From: CAVRUH01 sp963822595
Lineage (GTDB): Bacteria; Chlamydiota; Chlamydiia; Chlamydiales; Waddliaceae
Reading direction: 5' to 3'
Assembly (NCBI GenBank): GCA_963822595.1
Contig: CAWGIG010000005.1
Coordinates: 62,001 to 126,000, forward strand
DNA: 64,000 bases
Shown: positions 19,360-27,747 of the stretch, one piece after another
How positions within the stretch are numbered: the stretch's first letter is position 1
Layout: each line of letters starts with the position of its first letter
Made by a program: the position numbers and the translations under genes
Notes under the pieces: model-generated
Told to the model about the DNA's origin: nothing
Database searches by the model: none
The model's input: the letters and a program-made list of their open reading frames with translations, nothing else

Positions 19360-19888
19360 ACCACAGAGACACAGAGAAGAAGAGAGAAGAATACGCTATT
19401 TGACCTCCTCTTTTGCTTAAATTCTTTTTTTCGCAATCATTCATGTAAAAGCTTAGGCTTTTCCATGAACAATCAACCAAAATGATATGTGCGCAAATTT
19501 TAAAATCGATGCGATTTTAAAATTTGCGCACATATCATTTTGGTAGGTTTTTCATGAATTCCATAACATATTTGTTATAATCGTCAGAAGTGGAGAATAA
19601 GTTTTCCAACTTCAATTTGGACACATAGCATTTTCAAGGGTGGAGAATAAGTTTTTCCACTTCTGACGAATCTGAAAACAGACCTTGGAATTCATGAAAA
19701 CCCACCAAAAGGATTTAAGTGCAAATTGGAAAATCGCATCGATTTTTCAATTTGCACTTAAATCCTTTTGGTTGATTGTCATGCAAAAGCCTAAGCTTTT
19801 GCATGAACGATTGCGGAAAAAAGAATCTAAGGAAAAGAAAACGTCAAATAGCTTATTCTTCTCTCTTCTTCCTCTGTGTCTCTGTGGT
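19360..19888. repeat. 529-bp nested palindromic element
   Basis: Outer arms ACCACAGAGACACAGAGAAG (19360) and their complement ending at 19888 enclose further nested pairs. GGTTTTTCATGAATTCC (19546) pairs with GGAATTCATGAAAACC (19687), and CGTCAGAAGTGGA (19582) pairs with CCACTTCTGACG (to 19668). There are also two self-contained hairpins, 19476-19544 (arms around ACCAAAATGATATGTGCGC) and 19704-19772 (arms around ACCAAAAGGATTTAAGTGC), and a direct repeat GTGGAGAATAAG (19590, 19640). With the leader below sctC it fills the 731-bp gap between sctC and pkn5. No gene is evident in it. Confidence 0.85.
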
Positions 19889-19906
19889 GATTTTTTTTTC
19901 GTTTCG

Positions 19907-21481
19907 TCAGGACTTTCTTTTAATAGAAATGCAGGCCAGTGTGCGGGAAGGGTAATAGGAATTTATCGAAACGAGCGACCTTCTCAAAATATTTTCTACT
20001 ATTTCTCGGGGAGTGCGTTCTCGATTTTCTTTGAGGGCTTGAATGAATTGTTCTTCACTGAATGCGGCATCTTCGGCGTCCTTGGTTGTATAGATGCCAA
20101 AAGTATGGGTAAATAAGGATTCACCGTGAATCCAAGGCCGTATTATTTCGGAAAAGGAAAACTCCGGATCTATTCCTAAAGCAATATTATTCGTGGTTTC
20201 TTTTGTAGGATGCTCGGATAACGACCAGAGCTCACCAAATCCGCAAGAAGCATAATGGAGTTCGTTTTTTTTCGGATCCAAGACTAAAATGCTGAAAGAG
20301 AAAACAGGAGCAAGTTTATCTTCATAGAGCAGCTTATTCAAGCGATTAATTAACTCAAGAGGGTTCTCAATAATGCTTGCAAGGCTTCTTACCATTCCGC
20401 GAAGTGTGGCGATATAGACGATTCCTTCAGCCCCTCTCGTAGAAGATTCACTTAGGATGAGTGCATAGGATCCGTTTTTTAATTCAAAAAAATCAAAGTA
20501 GATTCCTGATGTTCCCGTTCCTAGCTGGTACTGAAACCCAATTTCGATTTCATTCCAAAAGGGAGCGACGCTGGGAACGAGGCTAATTTGAACTTCTTTG
20601 AGTCCTTCGGATAATTCAATGGCCCTGTCTTGAATGTCGCTTTCTTTTTCAAGATCGGGTGAATTAAGAAAAGATGTAACATCGGAAATGAAGTCCACAA
20701 TATCTTGATAGCGGTCTTTGGGATCCGGCAGGAGGCACTTTTGTATGATTTTCTGCATCCCCTTAGGCAAATTCGATAGATGGATGATTCCATAGCTCAG
20801 TTTTCCCATAATGAGTTCATAAGCGATGATACCTAATGAATAAATATCTGAAGGATAGGTTACCGACTCGGGATGATTTCTTTGTTCGGGACTGATGTAA
20901 ATGGGCGTCCCGATCAGCCGCTGTTTTGTGGGTTCATCAAGATAGGGTTTTTCCGCTAAAAGTTGGGCGATACCAAAATCGATAACTTTAATTTCTCCGG
21001 TTTGTGAAACAAGAATGTTCTGAGGTTTTAGATCGCGATGGATCACTCCATATGAATGCAAGTGGCACAGGGCATAGGAGATGTCGATGATAATATTTAG
21101 AGCCCGTTTTAGGGAAATGGGAGTCTGTAAGAGATAATGCCTGAGAGATATCCCTTGAATATACTCCATGGCTATATAAAGGCCATTTTCCCATTCACCA
21201 TGATGTAATAATTTGACAATATTCGGATGATTAGTGAGGGCGATGATTTGGGATTCATTGAGGAATCTTTCGACCACTTCGGGGGAGGAAAGAAATTTTG
21301 GGAGAAGGACCTTAATGGCGACAGGGTTATTGGTTTCCGGTTCTTTACCTAGAAAGAGGAGGCTCATCCCTCCTCTTTCTAGAATCGCCTCGATTTTATA
21401 AGGACCGATTTTCTCAGGTATGTTTATATGAGAATCGCTCTTGGCGTAATGGGGAAAAGTTGGTTGCTTATGAAAAGTCAT
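19907..21481 (-). CDS. pkn5: Pkn5-like Ser/Thr kinase with SpoIIE/PP2C-like C-terminal domain
   Basis: 524 residues from ATG 21481. The kinase domain (~27-270) has a glycine-rich loop ERGGMS, catalytic Lys in VAIKVL (~57), HRDLKPQN (148-155), DFG (168-170) and GTPIYISPEQ, so the active-site residues look intact. Residues ~310-520 match the SpoIIE/RsbU-type phosphatase pattern (YFDFFELKNGSYAL, LINRLNKLL, LDPKKNELHYASCGFGELW). The metal-binding DVSGxG motif, however, reads SESSTRG, so phosphatase activity is doubtful. Gene order (sctC-pkn5-sctQ) equals CT674-CT672. Substrates may be T3SS parts such as CdsD; that is inference. The start falls 15 bp after the sctQ stop. Confidence 0.85.
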   Translation of the reverse strand: MTFHKQPTFPHYAKSDSHINIPEKIGPYKIEAILERGGMSLLFLGKEPETNNPVAIKVLLPKFLSSPEVVERFLNESQIIALTNHPNIVKLLHHGEWENGLYIAMEYIQGISLRHYLLQTPISLKRALNIIIDISYALCHLHSYGVIHRDLKPQNILVSQTGEIKVIDFGIAQLLAEKPYLDEPTKQRLIGTPIYISPEQRNHPESVTYPSDIYSLGIIAYELIMGKLSYGIIHLSNLPKGMQKIIQKCLLPDPKDRYQDIVDFISDVTSFLNSPDLEKESDIQDRAIELSEGLKEVQISLVPSVAPFWNEIEIGFQYQLGTGTSGIYFDFFELKNGSYALILSESSTRGAEGIVYIATLRGMVRSLASIIENPLELINRLNKLLYEDKLAPVFSFSILVLDPKKNELHYASCGFGELWSLSEHPTKETTNNIALGIDPEFSFSEIIRPWIHGESLFTHTFGIYTTKDAEDAAFSEEQFIQALKENRERTPREIVENILRRSLVSINSYYPSRTLACISIKRKS

Positions 21482-21496
21482 AGCGCGTTCCAATTT

Positions 21497-22708
21497 CTAC
21501 TTATCTAGAATCCTGACTCCGAGTTTTTCGCCGATTTGAAGGAGTTCTCCTCTGGCAATACGGTTGCCATTAACGACCAAGTCGACACCATTTTCAGGGT
21601 GGATATCGAGATCAAGGAGGTTTCCGGGCTGTAGGTTCATTAAAGTTTTGAGAGGCATTTGGAGCCGAGCAATTTCGACCACAACGTTCAAGGGGATTTC
21701 ATTGGCGCTTTTTACTGTTTTTTTCTTTTCCTCGGGGACAGCAGCGACGGAAGCTTGATCGGTTTCCTCTTTATCATCTTCTTTGTGTTCGTCTTCCTCT
21801 ACTTCTTCCTCCTCTCCTTCTTCTTCCTCTTCCTCTTCTTCTTCGAATTCCTCTTCTTCGAATTCGTCATCTTCGGGTTCATCTGTAGCCATATTTACCT
21901 CATTGTATAGGGGACGTTCTGATAATTTAATACTTCCCTCTTGAAATTTAGCTAGAAAAAAGGGTTTGCCCTGGTAGGTTATCGTCACTCTACCTTTAGT
22001 TTCCCCCGGTTTGAGGGAGCAGCTATCTAAGAGAATCAAGTCTCCGGTTTTAACTTTGGACCATTCGGAGGCTGTTAGCGTTGTTTTTCCTATTTCGACG
22101 CCGACGTAAGCGTTAAGCTTATCGGCTAGAGGAGATTGATACACATCTTTATTCAACTCTTTGGAATAGAAGCTCTTAAGCGCTCGTCTGAGGTCGCTAT
22201 CGATAAATAAGCGACCGTGAAAAGGCATTTCATTGATAGAAGCGGATACATCCACTGTCAACATAGCGCCTTGGGATATTTGAGGTTCACGTAGGAGTTG
22301 GATCGATAATTTTGAATCAAATTTGCTGGTCCTTAACGCATTGAGAGCTTCTAGGCCGATGAAATGATGAAATCCGTCTAGATAGTCGGCATCGATGTTT
22401 CCTGGCTTCAGAAGGGTTGTCATTAAGCAAGAGAGCTCTTCTTCGGCAATAGCCCAGTGGAGTTTCCCCTCTAAGGAGGAAATGACCATGGACAGCAGTT
22501 TATAGGGAGTACCGATACCTTCAAAAAGATCGGCTTCCGTCCTCCATTGAGGCTCTGAGGCTTGAATGGTAATGGAATTGTTTTGGAGGGATTTTCTTAG
22601 CTCGGTTGTGAATTTTTCCAATGGAAATGAGGGGATATCTCCTAGAAGGGGGATTTCATCTTGTTCCAGCAAAGAACCCGGTATTTTTCTAAGCCAATCG
22701 TAAGTCAC
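21497..22708 (-). CDS. sctQ: T3SS cytoplasmic ring (sorting platform) protein SctQ (CdsQ)
   Basis: 403 residues from a GTG start just after sctP. The N-terminal two-thirds is the variable SctQ region. Residues ~276-320 form an almost purely Asp/Glu stretch. The C-terminal SpoA/FliN domain (~335-403) includes IPLNVVVEIARLQMPLKTLM and ends in VRILDK. SctQ forms the pods beneath the injectisome that bind SctL/SctN and chaperone-substrate complexes. Position equals CT672. An ATG at 21890-21892 with a good Shine-Dalgarno lies inside the gene and could yield a separate 131-residue C-terminal product, as documented for SctQ in several other T3SSs. Confidence 0.9.
   Translation of the reverse strand: MTYDWLRKIPGSLLEQDEIPLLGDIPSFPLEKFTTELRKSLQNNSITIQASEPQWRTEADLFEGIGTPYKLLSMVISSLEGKLHWAIAEEELSCLMTTLLKPGNIDADYLDGFHHFIGLEALNALRTSKFDSKLSIQLLREPQISQGAMLTVDVSASINEMPFHGRLFIDSDLRRALKSFYSKELNKDVYQSPLADKLNAYVGVEIGKTTLTASEWSKVKTGDLILLDSCSLKPGETKGRVTITYQGKPFFLAKFQEGSIKLSERPLYNEVNMATDEPEDDEFEEEEFEEEEEEEEEGEEEEVEEDEHKEDDKEETDQASVAAVPEEKKKTVKSANEIPLNVVVEIARLQMPLKTLMNLQPGNLLDLDIHPENGVDLVVNGNRIARGELLQIGEKLGVRILDK
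21890..21902 (-). promoter_or_regulatory. Putative internal ribosome-binding site and start within sctQ
   Basis: On the minus strand TGAGGT is followed after 4 nt by ATG GCT at codon 273 (MATDEP), in frame with sctQ. The full-length start is a GTG with only a weak, distant AAGG. Initiation here would give a SctQ-C form comprising the acidic stretch plus the SpoA domain. Confidence 0.5.
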
Positions 22709-22721
22709 TGATATCTAACCT

Positions 22722-23693
22722 TTAACCTTCTTGTTCTTCATCTTTTTCGCGACCTTGTCCTTGGCTATCGTCATCTCTTCTGGCTCCAAATTGTTCAGCC
22801 TTAACGACCTGACTATTTTCGACAGTTGTCGTCGTCGCAATTACAATGTGCACCATATACCCTTTTTGTTCCAAGTTATTTCTTAAGGTATTTTGGTTAT
22901 CGGTCATATCGATCAGATGTTTTGCAGTTGGGTTGAGGTTTTCGAAAGTAATATTAAATTGACCTCTGGCATTGGCATCTGTTGAGACGGTAAGGCTTGC
23001 ACCTTCAAAAATAGGAGGTTGTTTCAATGTTAGAGTTGTGTCGGTTTGGCCCTTGCTGTTGCTAAGAATCGTGATCTGACTTTCAACTTGGTCGAAGAGT
23101 TCTTGCATCTCGACCATGTTAGTGCGCATGGGGTCGGAGACGCTTTTTCCCGCTTCGATTGTGGCGGTTTGGAGACCTGCGAAAGGGTTAATGGAAGTAA
23201 GATCGGGCTGTTCTCTGGCAAATACGGTCGAAAAATTCGGTTTTTCATCCGCAGGATTGATATCCACGGATTTATGGGAAATCACCTCTTTTTGCATCGA
23301 TGCCAATTTTTCTTTGGTTCCCAGTCCTTCGAAAAGGGCTGATAGAGATTCTTTTTGCATTTCCGGCGGTATTTGTTTCAGAGTTATCTCTTCAATTTCA
23401 CCTTCTTCGAGAGAAGCCCCTTGTTGCTCTCCCTCGTCTAAATCAAAAATGGTCGTATGAAGTTCGGTATGGGGTGTTCCGGCTAACAAATTGTTGGAAG
23501 AGGCGAAGGCCTCATCGAATTCGGCTTTGACATCGCTTTCATCTATAGGCTTAAATTTTTTTCCGCTATCCTGCTGTCTTTCTTCGCCCCGTTCTTTACG
23601 TTTCACTTTTTCAAAGTTCTTGGACGGCTGATCTTTGTAGACACTTTTATTGTCGGGGTCGAAATTTACGTTACTATTGATTGGAATTCCCAT
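22722..23693 (-). CDS. sctP: T3SS needle-length/substrate-switch protein SctP (CdsP, CT671-like)
   Basis: 323 residues, very polar with a disordered, charged N-terminus (many K/E/Q). A compact C-terminal part (~215-305) has TLTLKQPPIFEGASLTVST and VHIVIATTTT, resembling the T3S4/FliK-C fold. The position between sctO and sctQ matches CT671 and the usual SctN-O-P-Q order. SctP proteins act as molecular rulers and trigger the switch from early to middle substrates via SctU. Sequence conservation of the family is poor, so the call leans on position. AGGAGGG precedes the ATG. The C-terminus is highly charged and ends EEQEG. Confidence 0.75.
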   Translation of the reverse strand: MGIPINSNVNFDPDNKSVYKDQPSKNFEKVKRKERGEERQQDSGKKFKPIDESDVKAEFDEAFASSNNLLAGTPHTELHTTIFDLDEGEQQGASLEEGEIEEITLKQIPPEMQKESLSALFEGLGTKEKLASMQKEVISHKSVDINPADEKPNFSTVFAREQPDLTSINPFAGLQTATIEAGKSVSDPMRTNMVEMQELFDQVESQITILSNSKGQTDTTLTLKQPPIFEGASLTVSTDANARGQFNITFENLNPTAKHLIDMTDNQNTLRNNLEQKGYMVHIVIATTTTVENSQVVKAEQFGARRDDDSQGQGREKDEEQEG

Positions 23694-23705
23694 AGGGTTT
23701 CCCTC

Positions 23706-24224
23706 CTATAAATTTTCTGCGGCTGTTTTTTTACTATCTCTCATATGGAGCATATAGATGACATTGCCAACTTCATCCATTTCTTTTTCTTCGCTACGCG
23801 TTTCTTCTTTTTTCGCTTCTTTCACCCAGTCTACTCGATGTTGTTCTAGTTTGTCGACTTCAATTCTTTTGAGGCGCAGTTCTTCTTTGGCGACATCGAG
23901 ATTACGAACGGCAATTTTCACCTGCTCCTTTTGGTCTTCGACCTTTTTATTTTCTACCTTCACTCTTTCATCGACGACTTTGAGGTACGCTTTCATCTGG
24001 AGGATTTTATCGGTTGTCGTGCCCCCGTCGAGTTCTTGTCTGAGTTGATTTAATTTAGCCTTCTTATGTTCTAGAACTTTATCTCTTTCAGCTTCGCGTT
24101 GTTTAAGTTTTTCCTCTTCAGCTTCTAGGGCTCTTTTTTTTTCGATAACAACTTTCTCGGCTTTTTCAACCCGTTTGTTCTTGATGACCACCACCTGTTC
24201 CAAGGGATAGACCATTTTAGCCAT
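23706..24224 (-). CDS. sctO: T3SS stalk protein SctO (CdsO, CT670-like)
   Basis: 172 residues, almost entirely charged heptad-type helix, as expected for the two-stranded coiled coil of SctO/FliJ. Known role: it inserts into the SctN hexamer and links it to the export gate SctV, and may escort released chaperones. It sits directly after sctN (17 bp) and before sctP (12 bp), the conserved order. The start is supported by AAGGA 9 nt upstream. There is no enzymatic motif. Confidence 0.85.
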   Translation of the reverse strand: MAKMVYPLEQVVVIKNKRVEKAEKVVIEKKRALEAEEEKLKQREAERDKVLEHKKAKLNQLRQELDGGTTTDKILQMKAYLKVVDERVKVENKKVEDQKEQVKIAVRNLDVAKEELRLKRIEVDKLEQHRVDWVKEAKKEETRSEEKEMDEVGNVIYMLHMRDSKKTAAENL

Positions 24225-24241
24225 GAGAGAAAATCCTTGCG

Positions 24242-25558
24242 TTATTTAAACAACGCTTTCAATAGCTGCATCGTCTCCGCCCAGCTGCATTTTTCTTCCT
24301 GGCCCTGTTTTAGAAAGTTGTTGACCTTCTCAATATGATCGATAGAAAAATCTCCAGCCTTATCGGCTCCGCGTTTATATTCGCCAATTTTAATCAGCAG
24401 CTCATTTTTTCGGTAGTTGGCGAGAACTTCTTTTAACTTTCCGACGAGCATCAAATGCTCTTTCGGCACAATGCTTTGCATGACCCGGCTTGCAGAAGGG
24501 AGAATTTCGATGGCGGGATAGTGGTATTTATGCGCCAGTTCTGCGGATAGGATGATGTGTCCATCAAGAATCGAGCGTACTTCATCGGCAACCGGTTCGT
24601 TCATGTCATCGCCGGCAACCAGGATGGTGTAAAAAGCAGTAATAGAACCGACATCCGAGTTTCCTGAACGCTCCAGCAGTCTAGGAAGGGTTGAAAAGAC
24701 AGAAGGTGTATATCCGGCACGTGCAGGAGGCTCTCCGGCAGCAAGGCCGACCTCACGCAGAGCTCGGGCGAATCGGGTGATGGAATCCATCATCAGAATG
24801 ACTTTCTTTCCCTGATCGCGAAAGTATTCGGCTATGGCGGTACCGACGTAGGCAGCATTCAGACGGGTCTGAGAGGCCTGATCAGAAGTCGAAATCACGA
24901 GCACTGACTTTTTCAATCCTTCAGGACCAAGGTCTTTTTCAATAAAATCGCGCACTTCGCGTCCACGCTCACCGATCAGCGCAATGACGTTAACATCGGC
25001 GACGGCGCCTCTAGCAATCATGCCTAAGAGGGTGGACTTACCTCCACCTGCAGCCGCGAAAATGCCGACACGTTGACCTTGTCCCGTCGTCAGGCAGGCG
25101 TCGATAGCTCGGATGCCCACAGGGATCGGTTCCGTGATTCTTTTACGCTTTAGCGGATCAGGAGGGGTTTGAATAACAGGGTATGTTTCGTGAAGTTCTA
25201 ATGGCCCTTTAGTCGCTGTGTCAATAGGTTCGCCGAGTCCATTTAAAACTCTTCCGAGCATTGCAGAGCCGACTTTGATGTGAAGGGGCATGTGCGTAGG
25301 GATGACTTCCGATGAAGGCCCGATTCCCGTCATCGCTCCGAGAGGGGAAAGATAAACTTCGTCGCGCGTAAAACCGACGACTTCTGCTCTTAAGGGTTCC
25401 CCGTCGCGTTTGATGAGGCAGATTTCACCGATTTTGACGTTCGGGACGATTGCTTTCATCAACATCCCGACGGTTTCAGTGATTCTTCCATTGACCGTGG
25501 TAAGCTCTACATCATCGAGGCTCTCAAGAAGACTGTCATAACGATTGTCCATGCTCAT
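24242..25558 (-). CDS. sctN: T3SS ATPase SctN (CdsN)
   Basis: 438 residues, normal length. F1-like ATPase with Walker A AAAGGGKST (about 168-176), RGREVRDFIEKDLG, Walker B VILMMDSITRFARA, and the export-ATPase signature around FSTLPRLLERSG. The C-terminal helical domain is present. It strips chaperones from effectors and powers early export at the base of the injectisome. Synteny equals CT669. A 61-bp gap separates it from the CT668-like gene. No strong Shine-Dalgarno precedes ATG 25558; ATG two codons later is an alternative. Confidence 0.97.
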   Translation of the reverse strand: MSMDNRYDSLLESLDDVELTTVNGRITETVGMLMKAIVPNVKIGEICLIKRDGEPLRAEVVGFTRDEVYLSPLGAMTGIGPSSEVIPTHMPLHIKVGSAMLGRVLNGLGEPIDTATKGPLELHETYPVIQTPPDPLKRKRITEPIPVGIRAIDACLTTGQGQRVGIFAAAGGGKSTLLGMIARGAVADVNVIALIGERGREVRDFIEKDLGPEGLKKSVLVISTSDQASQTRLNAAYVGTAIAEYFRDQGKKVILMMDSITRFARALREVGLAAGEPPARAGYTPSVFSTLPRLLERSGNSDVGSITAFYTILVAGDDMNEPVADEVRSILDGHIILSAELAHKYHYPAIEILPSASRVMQSIVPKEHLMLVGKLKEVLANYRKNELLIKIGEYKRGADKAGDFSIDHIEKVNNFLKQGQEEKCSWAETMQLLKALFK

Positions 25559-25619
25559 ATATGCACTACTATTTTAAAATTTTGTAACGCTTTGCTGAGG
25601 TGCAGCATGCCAACAGTGC

Positions 25620-26276
25620 TTAAACTTGGACGTTCATAATCGCTTTTGTAGATTCCAAGGCTTTGTTAAGCATACTAGTGAAAAGTTCAATCTCTTGTGA
25701 AATGTTTGCAACTTTTACCTGTATCAAAAGCATATTTGCCGGAGTAAGATTTCCATCCTTTCCTTGCAAATTAACAATCTCTGACGCCAGCGTCTGCAGC
25801 TGATTTTGTCCATGTGTCAGCAGTCCCAAAAAGCGATCGATAGGGGACATGAGTCCCTTAGGCGCTTCAAAAGGGGCACTCTCGCCGCCGGCTTTGGAAA
25901 GAGCGATCTTTAGGCTTTCGTCGATGTGCTCGAGTTTATTCCTTAAGATGTTTCTAACCGGTGCTTTGAGTTCCAGATTAGGCGTTTGGAGCTTGGTCTT
26001 GAGCTCGTCTATCTGTGAAATAACCTGTTGCGATTGGACGACTAAATCGTTGGTACTCCCGCTTATCGGGTTCGATTTGTTATTAGTATTTCGAACTTCA
26101 TCGACAAGGGAATTGATTTTTTGGGTCGCTTCCGTGTTATCCGCTAGTATCGGTTCAGGGGCAATCTTTCTTTGCTTCATCAATGCTGCAAAATGATCGG
26201 CATCGGCCAACTTTTCAGGGGCTTGGACGACCTTCTTGAGCACACTGCTTATTTTTTCTATTTTATCTAATGGCAT
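25620..26276 (-). CDS. CT668-like T3SS-cluster protein, probable SctL-type helical protein
   Basis: 218 residues, mainly helical, with no signal peptide and no membrane segment. I recognise no motif. Its place between sctG and sctN corresponds exactly to chlamydial CT668, a conserved member of this operon without a settled function. Because it directly precedes the ATPase gene, a role as ATPase regulator or stator (SctL-like) is possible, but this is inference from position; CdsL of Chlamydia is encoded elsewhere. GAGGA lies 8 nt before the ATG. Confidence 0.6.
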   Translation of the reverse strand: MPLDKIEKISSVLKKVVQAPEKLADADHFAALMKQRKIAPEPILADNTEATQKINSLVDEVRNTNNKSNPISGSTNDLVVQSQQVISQIDELKTKLQTPNLELKAPVRNILRNKLEHIDESLKIALSKAGGESAPFEAPKGLMSPIDRFLGLLTHGQNQLQTLASEIVNLQGKDGNLTPANMLLIQVKVANISQEIELFTSMLNKALESTKAIMNVQV

Positions 26277-26315
26277 GGCTTGAATCCTCTATTAAATTTT
26301 TTTTATTACCACGCA

Positions 26316-26810
26316 CTACTTATCTTTTTTGCCCTCCAGGGGAGGTGCAAAGAATGGTGCTTTACTTTTCTTTAGGTCTTTCTCAGCCCATTCGAGCGAG
26401 ATTTTTCCTAAGTTTTTAATGGTTGGGTCTGTGGTCTTTTCGATCGAATCGTGGATCAATTTCTCGCCCTTCTTTCTCTTTTGCTTTTGGAGCAGATAAC
26501 AAATTCCTAAGAACGTTTGAGCTAAATGGTTTTCAGGCTCCTTTTCTATGACCTTTTCAAAGATATGAGTCGCTTCTTTGAGTTCCAGCTTATTGAGGGC
26601 AATGTACCCTAAACCAATTTGCGGCGCTGTGCTGTCCGGACTGATCATCTGAGCTGCCAGAAAAATGCTACCGGCACTAAAGCCATCCAATTGTTTAACG
26701 GCTATAAATCCCGTTTCGATGAAGAGGGAAAAATCTTCTTTTAATTCTTCGATTTTTTCTGTGATCGTACTCGTCATGCTTGTGTCATCCTTGTGTGTGG
26801 ACGTTGCCAT
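26316..26810 (-). CDS. sctG: Needle chaperone SctG (CdsG, CT667-like)
   Basis: 164 residues from the ATG at 26810, chosen because AAGGAG stands 5 nt upstream; the longer reading would need a TTG overlapping that site. Residues ~40-115 form TPR-like helices (AAQMISPDSTAPQIGLGYIA, LGICYLL). The C-terminus is basic. In Chlamydia, CdsG and CdsE together hold the needle subunit CdsF soluble and monomeric. The gene lies just downstream of sctF as in CT666-CT667, supporting this role. Confidence 0.8.
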   Translation of the reverse strand: MATSTHKDDTSMTSTITEKIEELKEDFSLFIETGFIAVKQLDGFSAGSIFLAAQMISPDSTAPQIGLGYIALNKLELKEATHIFEKVIEKEPENHLAQTFLGICYLLQKQKRKKGEKLIHDSIEKTTDPTIKNLGKISLEWAEKDLKKSKAPFFAPPLEGKKDK

Positions 26811-26896
26811 AAGATGCTCCTTCAAACTTTACCTTGACTCCGTTCAATAGAGGCTATACACAGACTGCCTGTGTATAGCCTAACCACTATCTACGG

Positions 26897-27187
26897 TTAT
26901 CCTTTGACGTTTCTAGCCATAGATTGGATTGCGGTATTAGACGCACTCACAACTGACGTAGTCATCTCTGATAACTGTGAAAGGTGGTTCATTAACATCT
27001 GCATCTCAAACATATCAGCGATGCTGATAGAGCTTTGAGCTTGTTGCATTTGAAGCAGTTTTGCTTTAGCACTCACTGTGGCAGTGTTAATCAAACTGAA
27101 TAATACTTGTACACTAAACCCGGTTTGTCTTACGTTGCCGTGGAATGCATCCGGCGTGGTTAATGGGGTTACGACTGATCCTGACAT
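26897..27187 (-). CDS. sctF: T3SS needle subunit SctF (CdsF)
   Basis: 96 residues, the size of needle proteins, with two helices around a short turn. Residues ~25-60 and ~65-95 are Q/S/M-rich amphipathic helices (MFEMQMLMNHLSQLSEMTTS). It polymerises into the extracellular needle after export as an early substrate. AGGAGG at good spacing supports high expression. It is the CT666 equivalent, flanked by its chaperones cdsE upstream and sctG downstream. The N-terminal extension relative to ~83-residue pathogen CdsF is mild. Confidence 0.88.
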   Translation of the reverse strand: MSGSVVTPLTTPDAFHGNVRQTGFSVQVLFSLINTATVSAKAKLLQMQQAQSSISIADMFEMQMLMNHLSQLSEMTTSVVSASNTAIQSMARNVKG

Positions 27188-27251
27188 ACCTTATCCTCCT
27201 AAAATAAAGGACATTTCTTAAAGAGAATAAGTTTGACCGGATATCCTTACT

Positions 27252-27286
27252 GGAAATTACATTTCCTGCAAGACCCGAGGGTCTTG
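27252..27286 (-). promoter_or_regulatory. Tandem hairpins in the cdsE-sctF leader
   Basis: GGAAAT-TAC-ATTTCC (27252-27266) and CAAGACCC-GA-GGGTCTTG (27269-27286) are adjacent perfect stem-loops in the 228-bp cdsE-sctF spacer. Neither has a U-run. They could be RNA-processing or stabilising structures that uncouple needle mRNA from the upstream gene. Confidence 0.4.
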
Positions 27287-27415
27287 TCGTTCTGGAGATC
27301 CTCATACTTATTAAACTTTTGAGCCAGAGCTCAGTGGGGAGGCATTTCCCTTTGTAGAACAATTACGAAAACTGTATCTACTGAAGAAATGCACCCCTAC
27401 AGAGCGCTTGCTCCG

Positions 27416-27661
27416 CTACTTTTTTGCGCCTTCGAATCTTGAGAAAACTCTCAACATCGCATTGTAGCCATGCAATATGATCGCTAATCTCTCGAAGTCC
27501 GTTTTATTTTCCCCCCCTCTGAGAAGGTTCTTAATCTCTTGAATCTTCGCTTCTATCTTGGCTTTCAAGGCCTTATGTTTTTTGGAGTCCTTTAGATCTT
27601 TCTCAAGATCAAAGTGGAACTCTTGATTCGGCTTCTTCGGTTTATTTTCCAGTCCAAACAT
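27416..27661 (-). CDS. cdsE: Needle co-chaperone CdsE (CT665-like)
   Basis: 81 residues, charged and helical, with no signal peptide. Position between cdsD and sctF matches CT665. In Chlamydia, CdsE with CdsG binds the needle subunit CdsF, equivalent to PscE in Pseudomonas. AGAGG precedes the ATG. It is the first gene after a consensus promoter and a tandem repeat block, so it probably opens a separate transcript covering cdsE to at least sctQ. Confidence 0.85.
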   Translation of the reverse strand: MFGLENKPKKPNQEFHFDLEKDLKDSKKHKALKAKIEAKIQEIKNLLRGGENKTDFERLAIILHGYNAMLRVFSRFEGAKK

Positions 27662-27688
27662 AAGTGACCTCTTTTCTCTTATACCTTA

Positions 27689-27717
27689 ATTATAGCATAT
27701 CCCTATTATTTTGACAA
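27689..27717 (-). promoter_or_regulatory. Sigma66/70-type promoter of the cdsE operon
   Basis: On the minus strand TTGTCA (27717-27712) and TATAAT (27694-27689) are separated by exactly 17 nt, 28 bp before the cdsE ATG. This is one of the best promoter matches in the window. Confidence 0.75.
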
Positions 27718-27747
27718 CACCTCAATAATCATTTTTTTACTTACTAT

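Noticed and set aside
21780..21870. TTC/CTC-rich tract on the plus strand that looks like a microsatellite
   Set aside because: It is the coding sequence for the Glu-rich block of SctQ (GAA/GAG codons) and keeps frame; low complexity is explained by the protein.
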